A stretch of 64,000 nt of DNA from JAOUEA01 sp963825635 (GCA_963825635.1 CAWGTU010000003.1:310001-374000); one strand, 5' to 3'. Counted from the first letter of the stretch, positions 9,034 through 18,379 are shown. Notes: generated from the sequence alone by a model not told the origin. Numbers and translations: made by a program.

Positions 9034-10632
9034 ATGATCCCGCACGTCTTCCATCACGTCTGGCTCGGATCGGACCTACCGGATGAGGCGGAGCGCCTTA
9101 GGGGGACTTGGCGCGACCAGCATCCGACCTGGGAGTTCCGGCTTTGGACCATGGACGAGCTCGACTGGCTCGAGAACCAAGCCCTGTTCGATCGGGCGCC
9201 TTCTTACCCTCAGAAGGCTGATATCGCTCGATACGAAATCATCCGCCGGTTTGGTGGAATCTACCTTGACACCGACTTGGAGTGTCTTCGTCCCATCGAC
9301 GATCTGCTCACGGACGACCTCACCTTCTTCGCGGGGCGAGAAGCCGATAGCTCCGTCAACATCGCGATCCTCGGAGCCACGCCTGGTCACCCTCTTCTAG
9401 ATCAGGTCATTGCAACACTGCCGATATCGTGTCTATTGAATCGACGACGAGGCGTGAACATGCAAACCGGGCCGAGGCTCATGACCGAGGTGATCGATCG
9501 ACTAGGGTGGGCGAGCCAGCCGGGTGTCAGGATTTTCCCGCCGGCGTTCTTCTACCCTTACGACTGGTCGGAACCTTGGCGAAACTCGGAGCGTTTCCGA
9601 ACTGCCTTCGCCGCTCACCACTGGGGCCATTCCTGGAGCGGGGTGCATGGCGTGCAGGCCGATATTGGCGACCTGATCCCGCACGACTGGTCCGACCTCA
9701 TGGTCAAGACGACAAGCCTTGGCTACGCCGCGATCAGGCGGTCGTCGCAGACTGTTCGGAACAGAGTCGCGGAGCCCTCCCAACGCGCCGTGAAGAGGGT
9801 TGTCCGACGATTCCTCCGGCAGCTCCAACCCGCGGTGCACGCGATACCGTGGGGACGCGACCACGTACTCGTCGCCACCCCTCTCGGCACGCGGCTTCTG
9901 GTCCCGGTGCAAGACATCTCTCTTGCCCCAGAGTTGGCTCTCACAGGTGTTTACGATGAGCCCTTCATCGATTTCCTCGCGCGATCCCTGCGCCCCGGGA
10001 TGACTTTTGTGGACGTCGGAGCCAACGTAGGCTTGTTCACGATTGTGGGCGCTGCGCTGGTCGGGGCGGGCGGGCGCGTCTTCGCGTACGAATGCAACCC
10101 TGGGCTCGTGGACAGCCTTCGCAAGAACGTGCAGATGAACTGGTTCAACGATCGCGTGGAGCTTGTTCCGAAGGCCGCCGGTCGCGACGACAGTTCAACA
10201 ACGTTCTGGATGTCAGATCGACTCGCCGGCCTCGGCAGCACGGTTCCGGGGAACGCTCTTGATTCCAACAATGATGATGTCGGCGAAACGGTGGTGATTA
10301 CCGAGTCCCTAGATGAACGACTCTCGGACGTCCCGTTCGTTGATCTCTTAAAGATTGACGTGGAAGGTGGGGAACCGGCCGTGCTTGATGGGGCGCGAGG
10401 TCTGCTTACCGGGGGGAAGATCGGCATCATCTCGCTGGAGTTCAAGAGCGAGTCCTTGACCGATGACGCCTACACGGAGATGGCGGATCACCTGGCTGAA
10501 CTCGAGGGATGGGGTGCCACATTCCATGTGCCAGGAGACAGACGGACAATCCCGCTGGACGAGGTTCTGGTCGCTTGTCACTACCCACAGCTGATCTGCC
10601 GCTTCCCGAATGCAACCATTCCGTCCCCTTAG
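9034..10632 (+). CDS. two-domain GT32-like glycosyltransferase / FkbM methyltransferase
   Basis: A 532-residue fusion. Residues 1 to about 230 are a GT32-type sugar transferase (Gly_transf_sug): IPHVFHHVWLG, then YEIIRRFGGIYLDTDLEC with the metal-binding DTD. Residues about 290-530 are an FkbM-family SAM-dependent O-methyltransferase: FVDVGANVGLFTIVGA (SAM loop), then LLKIDVEGGEPAVLDGA and IGIISLEFKS. The enzyme could add a sugar and methylate it or its neighbour. The substrate cannot be read here. GC content is well below that of the flanks: 33 of 60 bases in 9241-9300, against 43 of 60 in 7081-7140 in wzm, hand counted. This supports acquisition of the block with the wzt C-terminal domain. 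It is complete and has no frameshift. Confidence 0.85.
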   Translation: MIPHVFHHVWLGSDLPDEAERLRGTWRDQHPTWEFRLWTMDELDWLENQALFDRAPSYPQKADIARYEIIRRFGGIYLDTDLECLRPIDDLLTDDLTFFAGREADSSVNIAILGATPGHPLLDQVIATLPISCLLNRRRGVNMQTGPRLMTEVIDRLGWASQPGVRIFPPAFFYPYDWSEPWRNSERFRTAFAAHHWGHSWSGVHGVQADIGDLIPHDWSDLMVKTTSLGYAAIRRSSQTVRNRVAEPSQRAVKRVVRRFLRQLQPAVHAIPWGRDHVLVATPLGTRLLVPVQDISLAPELALTGVYDEPFIDFLARSLRPGMTFVDVGANVGLFTIVGAALVGAGGRVFAYECNPGLVDSLRKNVQMNWFNDRVELVPKAAGRDDSSTTFWMSDRLAGLGSTVPGNALDSNNDDVGETVVITESLDERLSDVPFVDLLKIDVEGGEPAVLDGARGLLTGGKIGIISLEFKSESLTDDAYTEMADHLAELEGWGATFHVPGDRRTIPLDEVLVACHYPQLICRFPNATIPSP

Positions 10633-10752
10633 CAATCGACTCGGACCCGCGTCTCTCCAGAGATGCTGACAGGAAGGTCCAACGATTTTCGAATCATCTT
10701 TTCCCCTCCAACCATGGATCTGGGCAAATGCCTCCTGGGTCGCGTCCCATCG

Positions 10753-11742
10753 TCATCCAGTGCGAACGCTTGGGTCCCTGCGCAGCGCCCGGCGCCCAGC
10801 GGCAGTGACCGCGCGGATTCGCTCTCGCGCAGTCGCGCTCACAAGGCCCGCCACGACCACCCGACAGCCGAGTGACCATGAAGACCGCGCCAGGAGCGGG
10901 GAGGTCAACAGCACCGGCGCCCCCACGACGGCATCGCGGAAATGCTTCATCGCCTGGTGGCTGTCACCCATCCTGTAGGCATCGGCGGCGGTCACCATTC
11001 GAGCCCACGCCCGAAGCAGCGCCTTCTCCTCAGGAGCCTCCTTCGTGGAATGAGCTTCGACATGGCGCAGCCGGATCTGCCGCTCGATCTCCCGCACATC
11101 CGGTGGTCGCGACTGGTCCGCGTGCACTCTGTTGAGCAAGATGATGCTGGGCACCACGAGCACGGGGCCCGCGTGGCTAAGCCTCAGCCAGAACTCCTGA
11201 TCTTCCGCCACACGGTCAAAAGTCGGATCCCACCGCCCAGCCAGATCGAATGCCCTCATCCTGAAGAGCGTTGTCCCGTTGAACGCATTCCACCCGAGCA
11301 GGACTTCGCGGTGAACGTTACGCATCGTCTGAACTAGAACAGGACGATGTGATCGTCGACGGCCCTCTCCATCGAAGACGAGGCGGCCGCCGACCGCCGC
11401 GAGGGCGTCCTGCTCACCTTCGAGCGCCTGAGTCAGACGCTTCAAGGCGTCTCGAACCAGTAGGTCGTCGTCGTCGAGAAACAGGACGAGCGGCGTCTCG
11501 ACCTTCTCCATCCCGGTGTTCCGAGCACCGGGAAGCCCCTGTCTCGTCTCATGGTGAACCGCCACGATGGTTGGGTTCTGATCAAGCCATGCTCGAGTGT
11601 CATCGGAGGAGGCGTCGTCAACGACTACTATCCGGCTGGCAGGAAGGCTCTGAGCCTGGACCGAAGCGACGGCCCGCCGCAACAGACCGCAACGATTCCT
11701 CGTGGGTATGACGACCGTTGCAAGCATGCTGTTTCGAATCAC
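10753..11742 (-). CDS. GT2 family glycosyltransferase
   Basis: A GT-A fold family 2 enzyme of about 329 residues. It has the N-terminal nucleotide-binding stretch ATVVIPTRNRCGLLRRAVAS, VVVDDASSDDT, and the metal-binding LVLFLDDDDLL, then GRWDPTFDRVAEDQEFWLRL, which carries the ED motif of the acceptor region. The product is soluble with no membrane segment, so it acts on the cytoplasmic face. I prefer GTG 11742, which has GGAG 10 nt upstream, over ATG 11727, which has none. It is convergent with the GT32-FkbM gene and divergent from the membrane protein at 11872. Substrate unknown. Confidence 0.85.
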   Translation of the reverse strand: MIRNSMLATVVIPTRNRCGLLRRAVASVQAQSLPASRIVVVDDASSDDTRAWLDQNPTIVAVHHETRQGLPGARNTGMEKVETPLVLFLDDDDLLVRDALKRLTQALEGEQDALAAVGGRLVFDGEGRRRSHRPVLVQTMRNVHREVLLGWNAFNGTTLFRMRAFDLAGRWDPTFDRVAEDQEFWLRLSHAGPVLVVPSIILLNRVHADQSRPPDVREIERQIRLRHVEAHSTKEAPEEKALLRAWARMVTAADAYRMGDSHQAMKHFRDAVVGAPVLLTSPLLARSSWSLGCRVVVAGLVSATARERIRAVTAAGRRALRRDPSVRTG

Positions 11743-11859
11743 CAAGGAGAGTCTCCAACTATGACCAACTCGCCCGCACAGCCGTGCTCGCAGGAGGACA
11801 ATCGCCCGGCGAAGCCTGCCACCGTCCTTCGTCGTCCAAGGCGTGCGCTTCTCCGTGGC

Positions 11860-11865
11860 TATCCT
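11860..11865 (+). promoter_or_regulatory. -10 box TATCCT before GTG 11872
   Basis: TATCCT is 6 nt before an in-frame GTG at 11872, which immediately precedes the first membrane helix of the downstream protein. This supports a leaderless start there. Confidence 0.45.
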
Positions 11866-11871
11866 AGCCGC

Positions 11872-12984
11872 GTGCTGCGGATGCTCGCGCTCATCGCCTG
11901 GTTCTCGTCGGTAGGTCTCGTCTGGCGCTACGGGGGGCCGCTTGGGCTGATTGTCTACTCCGCGGTCGTCCTGTCCGCGCCAGGGTGGCTTCCTCGGCTT
12001 CCGCTCACGCGACGTGCCCTTCTTTTCCTCGCGGGCCTGACCGCGATGGTAGTAGTGCTGGTGGTGCTTCTCCTCTACCCGCAAGCGAACAACCAATCAG
12101 GAATTGCAGGCAGCGATAGCGACGATGCGCTCAACCTTGCTGTGCGCTCCGTACTGGCTGGCCACTATCCGTACTCACAGACCACGTACCTCGGCAATCC
12201 AATCGCCCCGCTGCCTGGAGCCGTGCTTCTTGCCCTACCATTCGTGGTGCTTGGCAGCTCCGCATATCAAGCGCTGGCATGGTGGCCGGCCTTCGCCTTC
12301 CGACTGAGAGCGGAGACGGACCTGAAGTCGGCTGGGCTCGTGATCGCGCTCGTGCTTTCGTCCGTGGCTGTCTGGCATTCCCTCTCAACGGGCGGCGACG
12401 GATTCGTCAACGGCATCTACGTGGCCCTTGCGACCCTTGCGGTTGCGCGACGTCCTCGCGCAGGCTGGGCAATTCTTTGGGGCGTGACGTTGACCTCGCG
12501 CATACTGTTCTGGCCAGTCGCACCGCTCACGCTCATAGTGATCGCCCAGCGGGATCGGGGGGCTGCCTGGCGCGTTGCATCAGTGACTGGCCTCACGATG
12601 TCGGCGCTAATCATCCCATTGTGGGCGTGGTCACCAGACCGCTTCACTCCTCTTCACACGACTTCGAAACTTACACTTCTAGGGACAACTTCTCCGTGGC
12701 CAGGTATCGCGGCCTACGTCCTGGCCTTCGTGTCTGCCCTAGTCTGGCTAAGGCGCGACGACGCTCCCGAGGTCGTCAGGCTCCTTCGCTCTGCTGTCCT
12801 CGTGCTCATTGCCCCTGTACTCGTCTTGACGATCTTGTTCGTGCTGCTCAGAGGTGAACAGGGACTCGCCTATTGCGTGTATGGGCTCGAGGCGCTGCCA
12901 TTTGCCGCTCTCCTTGCCGTGATCGGATCGCCAAGGGCCTCTCCAACGCCTGGGGAGGAGCTCGGGAGCCGTCAGCCCCCTTGA
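11872..12984 (+). CDS. multi-spanning membrane protein, possible lipid-linked-sugar glycosyltransferase (GT-C like)
   Basis: About 370 residues with 9-10 predicted membrane helices (for example LGLIVYSAVVLSAP, LLFLAGLTAMVVVLVVLLLYP, LVLIAPVLVLTILFVLL). After the second or third helix there is a loop with GSDSDDALNLAVRSVLAGHYPY, an acidic extracytoplasmic loop like those of GT-C enzymes that use polyprenyl-phosphate sugars. I cannot name the family with certainty. GTG 11872 is chosen because it sits 6 nt after a -10 box and just before the first helix. The in-frame ATG at 11761 would add 37 non-hydrophobic residues rich in Pro, Gln and Arg and leave only 18 nt to the divergent GT2 start. It converges on a GT4 gene. 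Confidence 0.65.
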   Translation: MLRMLALIAWFSSVGLVWRYGGPLGLIVYSAVVLSAPGWLPRLPLTRRALLFLAGLTAMVVVLVVLLLYPQANNQSGIAGSDSDDALNLAVRSVLAGHYPYSQTTYLGNPIAPLPGAVLLALPFVVLGSSAYQALAWWPAFAFRLRAETDLKSAGLVIALVLSSVAVWHSLSTGGDGFVNGIYVALATLAVARRPRAGWAILWGVTLTSRILFWPVAPLTLIVIAQRDRGAAWRVASVTGLTMSALIIPLWAWSPDRFTPLHTTSKLTLLGTTSPWPGIAAYVLAFVSALVWLRRDDAPEVVRLLRSAVLVLIAPVLVLTILFVLLRGEQGLAYCVYGLEALPFAALLAVIGSPRASPTPGEELGSRQPP

Positions 12985-13046
12985 AAGGGTCGCGGGCCCC
13001 GGCCCTGTGCCCGCAGGCATGTCGAGACACGGGTTCAGGCGTGCGG

Positions 13047-14141
13047 CTACAAGACCGACACGTACAGCTGTCGCTGTCGATCTGCGATGGCGTCCCAGCC
13101 GAGTTGAAGTCGCACGGATGCCGCTGCTGAAGCCGCCGTCCGCCGAGCCCTTGCGGTCATGGCTGCCGCTAGAGCCGAGCGGATGTGGTCGACATCAGCC
13201 GGGGGCGTCTCGAAACCAAGCCCTTCTGGGAGCCACTCAGCGACACCAGCCGTCTCGCTGACGACAACGGGTACTCCTACAGCCGCGGCCTCCGCCGCTG
13301 AATTACCGAAGTTCTCCGTCCATGACGCGAGGCACAGGCAGTCTGAGTCGGCAAATGCCGCTCCTTTCTCTCTACCCCAGAGTCCAGCTGAGACGAAACG
13401 AACTCGCTCAGCGATCCCCGTCTCGGCCGCCACCCACCGTACCTCTTCGAGTGCACCGTCACCGGCATCGGGCCCCACGATCGCCAACCAAGCCCCCAGC
13501 GGTGCCGCTGCACGCATGATCGATGGGATGTTCTTGACGCGCGCCACCCGCCCCAGCACGAGGATCAACCGTGCATCCGCCGGGATGCCGACCGCTTCGC
13601 GGAACGTGCCATTGGAGGGCAGCGGTAGCAGTTGACCCAGATCGACCCCGTTCGGTCGAAGTTGGATCTTCTCTGGTGCTATGCCTTCATCGGTCAACTC
13701 ATGCGCCTCCAGCTGAGATGTGCCGATCCACATCCTCGCGGTCCCAAACAGGCGCCTGAAGGCTGGGTCAGTCGCGCGCTTGAGGGCCATGCTCCTGCCG
13801 CGGCGCCGATACATGCCTGCCGGCTCCACGATGAATGGGAGCCTTCGGCTCCGGGAGATGGAGGCCGCAAGGCCGCCAAGGGGGTCCCGGTAGCCGACGA
13901 TGTGAACGATGTCCGCACCCTTGAGAAGGCGCGCAAGCACTTCGGGTCGGGCGGGGACCGGTGTTCCATGGAACCGGGCAAGGGCTGGAATCCCCACTGC
14001 CCAAGGAGCCGAACCACATCCGACCGCTATCGCGTCGACGCCCAAGCGCTGCAGTGCGAGCGTTAGTCCGCGAACCTTCTCGAGCGGACCACCGAACCTG
14101 TCATCAAGACTCGGCACCGTGAGGACAACGCGCAGCTTCAC
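13047..14141 (-). CDS. GT4 glycosyltransferase
   Basis: An intact 364-residue GT-B enzyme: MKLRVVLTVPSLDDRFGGPLEKV at the acceptor side, EPAGMYRRRGRSMALK in the middle, then the donor-binding half with ILVLGRVARVKNIPSIMRA, LAIVGPDAGDG and SWTENFGNSAAEAAAVGVPVVV. No signal or membrane helix. It is the last gene of a minus-strand run (GT2, GT4, polymerase, amidotransferase remnant, this gene) and starts 15 nt after the remnant's probable stop. It likely adds one residue of the repeat unit. The acceptor is unknown. Confidence 0.88.
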   Translation of the reverse strand: MKLRVVLTVPSLDDRFGGPLEKVRGLTLALQRLGVDAIAVGCGSAPWAVGIPALARFHGTPVPARPEVLARLLKGADIVHIVGYRDPLGGLAASISRSRRLPFIVEPAGMYRRRGRSMALKRATDPAFRRLFGTARMWIGTSQLEAHELTDEGIAPEKIQLRPNGVDLGQLLPLPSNGTFREAVGIPADARLILVLGRVARVKNIPSIMRAAAPLGAWLAIVGPDAGDGALEEVRWVAAETGIAERVRFVSAGLWGREKGAAFADSDCLCLASWTENFGNSAAEAAAVGVPVVVSETAGVAEWLPEGLGFETPPADVDHIRSALAAAMTARARRTAASAAASVRLQLGWDAIADRQRQLYVSVL

Positions 14142-14156
14142 CTGTCCAGGCCGCCC

Positions 14157-14688
14157 TTAGACGCCAACCAACGACGGAGTACAGCGACCCGCCCGGGGGT
14201 TGCTCCAGTGGGTCCTCCCGGCACCATCGAAGCAGATGAGGGTTCGCCTTCGCCTTGTGGGACCAGACTCCTCGAAGGCTCCTCTTCGCGAGAGACAAGC
14301 TGGGAATCAAGCCCGACTCCACGCAGACGAGCCAGCATCCGTCCAGGGTCACCGTCAACCGCTTCGTACCTGTGGACGAGGGCTCCCGTGCTGCCCTGCG
14401 AAGCGAGCCGATGTCCTCCCCTCGAGACCTCCGACGGCAACTCAGGACGCCCGCCGATGCCACCCACACGGTCCCTTCGTTCGACACAGGCTGGTGGGCT
14501 TGCTCGCGAACGCCCACGATCCTCACCCGCGTTTGCGCAATCCGGTACGAAAGCGAGTCCGACGCCCATCCCCTCCTTCAAGCGCGTCAGCCCCCGGTGA
14601 TGACCCATCGACGGAAGAGTTCGATCGACTGCAGCCGCGGCCTTCGGGTCTCGCCCGACCTAACGATCAGTCCACAGACGCGGTTCAT
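14157..14688 (-). pseudogene. broken class-II glutamine amidotransferase (AsnB N-domain like) with an inverted internal segment
   Basis: ATG 14688 overlaps the stop of the polymerase gene (ATGA) and opens MNRVCGLIVRSGE, like an AsnB amidotransferase start. Later minus-strand pieces, in alternating frames, match the same domain: HHRGLTRLKEGMGVGLAF (the HRGPD...GLGHRRL region), HQPVSNEGTVWV, and GGHRLASQGSTGALVHRYEA followed by RMLARLRG. Where FAFALWD...LARDRLGIKP should follow, the minus strand reads nonsense. The plus strand at 14240-14314 instead encodes GFAFALWDQTP followed by RRLLFARDKLGIKP. Flipping about 14243-14314 would give RLRGV-FAFALWDQ...GIKP and then LICFDGAGRTHWSNPRA, ending at TAA 14157-14159. 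The synthetase half is absent, so the ancestral gene was either a stand-alone domain of about 177 residues or already truncated. Confidence 0.6.
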
Positions 14689-16139
14689 CCGTCGAGCACA
14701 GGCTTACGGCTTTGACCGGTACGAAGGGTGGGCACGACGGGGACCACGGCGATGGCGAGGATCGCCAGAAATATCCAGAGATCGTTCTGGATCGTGAGAT
14801 CAGAGCCGGTCTGACTCGACACGAAGGCGGCCACCGAACAGGCGGCTGCGGCGGTGAGAGCCCAGTGGTGGCCTCCCTCGTCGCGAGACCGGCCCCGAAT
14901 GGCCTTGATCACCGTTCCCCAAACAGTCAGGAGGTAGGCTCCAGCGCCGATCAAACCTAACTCACCGAGCAGTTCCACCGTGACGTTGTGGGGGTAGATG
15001 CCACCGACGACCCCGAAACCTGTCTGATCGAGGGAAGTACCCAAGAACGCCGACGCACCCGTTCCGTGTCCGATGATCGGTGACCCTCGCCACCCCGCAA
15101 GGACCAAGCGCTGATCGTCGAGACGGTCAGCCACGCTCTGGCTGGCGAGAGGATCCTCGTATCGCTGAAGCACGTCCTGGGGCGCGTGCTGAAGGGTCCA
15201 CCAACTCATCAGAGCAACAGCCGCAAGCGCGATCGTGCCAGATAAGACCTGTCGGAACTGGATCCGGCGATATGTGAGCAGGAGGAGGACCACGAGTCCG
15301 CAGACGAATGAAAGGATGGACCCACGGTGCCCCGAGAGCAGGAGCACGGCGATGCCCAGCATGCCCACCGCCACCCGAGCGATTCGCCAACGACTTGCGC
15401 GAGTCGCACTGGCCAACGCGACCAGAGCGACCGATACTGCACGGCCGCCAAGCCCGCCGGCAGCCTGATTTCCCCCGCCCAGCAGCTCCCCGGGATTCGC
15501 CCGGTACAGGTCGAGATCACCCTGGGAGATCGCGATCGAGAGCGACACGAGCAACCACGACGCGCCTATGATCAGCAGTGCATCCATGATCTTGCGACTG
15601 TCGGACTCGCTCCGAAACGCGATGAAGATCAGCACGACCGGAAACACCGAGTACGCCGCGAACCCCCCGATCTTGGTCAAGCCGTAGACCGGCGACGGCG
15701 AGCCTGGGTAGCGGACCACGAGCAGCACCAGCAGGATGACGATCCCGATCATCAGCCAGCGCCCAGCGGTGCCCGGGCGAAGGCTGGCCCGACGACTCAG
15801 GCCACCACCCTCTACCAAACCACGCCACGCCGGCGGCCCGAACAACACCGCGAGAACGGGCAGGAAGGTGATAGGCGATGCCAAGACATCGCCGCGCGTA
15901 GCACCCCCTGCGGCGGTGGCCGTGAGAAGGTGGATGAATCCGGGTCCAGCTAGCAGCATGGCGGGCACGACTTGCGGCCAGCGCCATGCGGTGGCCGCCA
16001 CTGTGACGAGCGCCAGGGTCGTGATCACCGCGTCTGGCGACGTAACGACGAGCAGCCCCATAGCGGCCGCAAGGACGCAGACTCCGGCCGCGAGCATGAC
16101 CGTCGGAGGAGCGCTCCTTGTTCGCGCGAGTCGCATCAC
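14685..16139 (-). CDS. O-antigen polymerase/ligase family membrane protein
   Basis: 484 residues with 11-12 predicted membrane helices. The long extracytoplasmic loop near the C-terminus carries RYEDPLASQSVADRLDDQR...GRGSPIIGHGTGASAF-like sequence and then GIYPHNVTVELLGELGLIGAG, the hallmark (HN...E.G..G) of the Wzy/WaaL family. Such proteins polymerise lipid-linked repeat units or ligate glycan to an acceptor on the outer face of the membrane. Which of the two cannot be told from sequence. Its start overlaps the stop of the upstream GT4 by 4 nt, and its own stop overlaps the start of the amidotransferase remnant, so all were translated as one operon. Confidence 0.85.
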   Translation of the reverse strand: MMRLARTRSAPPTVMLAAGVCVLAAAMGLLVVTSPDAVITTLALVTVAATAWRWPQVVPAMLLAGPGFIHLLTATAAGGATRGDVLASPITFLPVLAVLFGPPAWRGLVEGGGLSRRASLRPGTAGRWLMIGIVILLVLLVVRYPGSPSPVYGLTKIGGFAAYSVFPVVLIFIAFRSESDSRKIMDALLIIGASWLLVSLSIAISQGDLDLYRANPGELLGGGNQAAGGLGGRAVSVALVALASATRASRWRIARVAVGMLGIAVLLLSGHRGSILSFVCGLVVLLLLTYRRIQFRQVLSGTIALAAVALMSWWTLQHAPQDVLQRYEDPLASQSVADRLDDQRLVLAGWRGSPIIGHGTGASAFLGTSLDQTGFGVVGGIYPHNVTVELLGELGLIGAGAYLLTVWGTVIKAIRGRSRDEGGHHWALTAAAACSVAAFVSSQTGSDLTIQNDLWIFLAILAIAVVPVVPTLRTGQSRKPVLDG

Positions 16140-17212
16140 GCGATGACGCTCCGATACACACGGGCGTGAGCCTTCGCGAAAGCATTCCGTGTGGTTTCTA
16201 GGATGGGTGATCCGCGCGTCGGTGACTGAAGGGCACCAACGATAGCTTCGGCCATCTCACGGTCGTCTTCCTCGCGCACGAGAGTCACGACTCCGCCCGG
16301 GTCGCGATATTCGCGGTGAGCAGGGATGTCGGTCGCGATCACGCCGGTGCCGAACGCCAGCGCTTCTGCGATCGGGAAACTGAAACCTTCCCATCTGCTC
16401 GGAACCACCACCGCGTTGGCGCGCACATACAGGTCAACGAGGGCCGAGTCGGACAGCGACTGGAAGATCCGCAACGCGCCTCTGCGCTCGAGATCTCGCG
16501 CCCCCTCGTATCGAAGAAGTCCGAGGCGATCCGAGGTGACCCAAACTAGCCGCCCCGACGCTGCCGGGGCGCCGGCGAATGCGCGGAGCAGGATATCGGT
16601 CCCCTTCTTCAGGGAAGGAGGGCCGATGGACAAGACGAAGGGGGCGTCCGGCACGTCGACTCCCTCCATCGATCTTCGGGGGGCGTCGACAACAGTGGGC
16701 GCGACGGGATGACGGATGACAGACACCACCGCTGGATCGAGGCCGCAGCCGATCACATCCTCCATCGTCGCCTTGCTCGGCACGATGACAGCTTGCCAGC
16801 TGTTTCGACGCCTCCAACTGAGCTGCTTCAGATACGCGACTTTCGGGGACACGAGCTCGGGACGTATCACCGCGCGTAGATCGTGAACGGTGACCACGAT
16901 CGGCAGACCCCTTGTGCCCGGTACGGAGACACTTTCAACCGCGTGGACCACCTGTTCTCCACTATCGTCGAAGGGTACCCTCGGTCTACCAACGAGCGAC
17001 CACGTTGCGATGCGGGCGCGACGCCGCGTGCGCCCGGCGAGCCGTCCATTCCCAAGCTCCCGAGTCCTGATGCCGATGGAGCTCAGCGACTCGGCAAGCA
17101 ACGAAGCATAGCGACTCGACCCGTCATCCTTGACCCCTAACCCGAGCGTGACGAGACCAACGGCCAGAGACTCGGATCGCTGCTCAGAGTGCATACGCCC
17201 GCCAGAAGGCAT
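16136..17212 (-). CDS. GT4 glycosyltransferase
   Basis: About 358 residues, mannosyltransferase-like GT4. Landmarks: VGLVTLGLGVKDDGSSRYA at the N-terminus, IVVTVHDLRAVIRPELV, ILSIGP-type sequence FVLSIGPPSLKKGTDILLRAF, and VVVPSRWEGFSFPIAEALAFGTGVIATD with the donor-binding glutamate. No frameshift. A second ATG at 17194 is possible as start. Neither has a strong ribosome site. It sits between a GT2 and the polymerase and shares a 4-nt overlap with the latter. Predicted cytoplasmic, adding a sugar to the growing lipid-linked unit. Confidence 0.85.
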   Translation of the reverse strand: MPSGGRMHSEQRSESLAVGLVTLGLGVKDDGSSRYASLLAESLSSIGIRTRELGNGRLAGRTRRRARIATWSLVGRPRVPFDDSGEQVVHAVESVSVPGTRGLPIVVTVHDLRAVIRPELVSPKVAYLKQLSWRRRNSWQAVIVPSKATMEDVIGCGLDPAVVSVIRHPVAPTVVDAPRRSMEGVDVPDAPFVLSIGPPSLKKGTDILLRAFAGAPAASGRLVWVTSDRLGLLRYEGARDLERRGALRIFQSLSDSALVDLYVRANAVVVPSRWEGFSFPIAEALAFGTGVIATDIPAHREYRDPGGVVTLVREEDDREMAEAIVGALQSPTRGSPILETTRNAFAKAHARVYRSVIA

Positions 17213-17251
17213 CGGACCGGTCCGCTCTCGAGCTAAGCCGGCGCCGGAAGG

Positions 17252-18221
17252 TCACCCGGGAATCCCTCGTTTCCTCCATTGACGCAGCCCTTCGAGACGG
17301 CCTCGCCAGGCAGCCGCAACGACTCGCCAAGTCCCATTGGAGTGAAAGACCATATCCCAAAGAGCCTTGAGCCAGCCGTAGCTCTGCCTGTCACCGACCA
17401 AGATCCACCAAGGCAGGAAGCACAGACGTCGCAAGCCGCTGAAACGCGAAAGCCCGATGTAGATGTAGTTGCGTCCTGCGATGAAAGCACGCGCCTCCCG
17501 ATCATGACGGGCCGCAGAACTGGGGCGCGGTGCCTGGTGGTGAAGGACGCGAGCCAGTGGCTGGTACAGGACCCGGTACCCGCGTCCCTTCAGCTGCATG
17601 CACAGGTCAAGCCCGTAGTAGAGGCTATACGTCCTGGGCGAACAACGGGTCGAACTCCAGCCCCCGGGCCAGTGCAGTTCTCCAACATGAGGTCCCTTCA
17701 AGGATCCCGTCAGCCTCAACCGGTGCCGCCGCAGAGAGCGCACCGAAGTCACCCACGAACCTGCCGTACCAGCGCAGACGACCGGAGTCGCGGGCTCTGG
17801 TGACTCGCTCCTCTGGCACCTCGATCGTTCCACCGACGACGCGACCGCCGACGCACGCGACAGAGTCGTCTCTTAAAGGAGCGATCAGATGCTCCAGCCA
17901 GTCCGGAAACGGCTCAGCATCATCATCGATGAAGGCAACCAGGTCTGCTTCGGCGACCGCGAGACCTGCGCGGATCGGCGGGATGTGTCCAGGGATCGTT
18001 ACGGTCAACCATTGTGAAGGAAGGGACGACCCCTTGCTCCAATCATCGAACGTTGCCTTCGAAGTCTGGTCGTCGGGTCTCCCGACGACCAGCACCTGGC
18101 TAGGAGCCGCAAGCTGAGCATCAAGGGCTCGCAGGCACTTGCCGAGCCACTCGGGTCGTCCGTATGTGGGAACAACGACGTCGCAGCTCGGCACGGGTCT
18201 ACCTCGGGAGCCATCCCTCAC
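17252..18221 (-). CDS. GT2 glycosyltransferase, one frameshift
   Basis: A rhamnosyltransferase-like GT2 enzyme of about 320 residues. The first part has CDVVVPTYGRPEWLGKCL, VAFIDDDAEPFPDWLE (DDD metal site) and CVGGRVVGG. The frame shifts by one base near 17630, just after EFDPLFAQD, and continues YSLYYGLDLCMQLKGRGYRVLYQP, where the acidic ED/xLD catalytic region lies. The tail has AFIAGRNYIYIGLSRF and LPWWILVGDRQSYGWLKAL, a common C-terminal membrane-associated region of this family. Both halves keep good similarity to the family plan, so a consensus indel is likelier than a true pseudogene. Confidence 0.78.
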
Positions 18222-18379
18222 GGTCGCTCACACTATCTCTGGTCGTCGGGGTCGGCGCCGGACCACGTACGAGCAGGTGGGTACATGGCCGCCGATCCCG
18301 ACGCTGACCGGATCAGCGGCCGAGCGTATTCGCGTGAGGTAGGGTTCGATCGGCGCACGAACCACTCAATGATGTCCGC

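Noticed and set aside
11743..11871. Start of the membrane protein at ATG 11761
   Set aside because: It would add 37 unhydrophobic residues and leave 18 nt between divergent starts. GTG 11872 sits after a -10 box and before the first helix.
14255..14797. A separate plus-strand gene containing the ARDKLGIKP motif
   Set aside because: Only about 25 codons match the AsnB family, and the surrounding matches are on the minus strand in order, so an inverted piece is the better reading.
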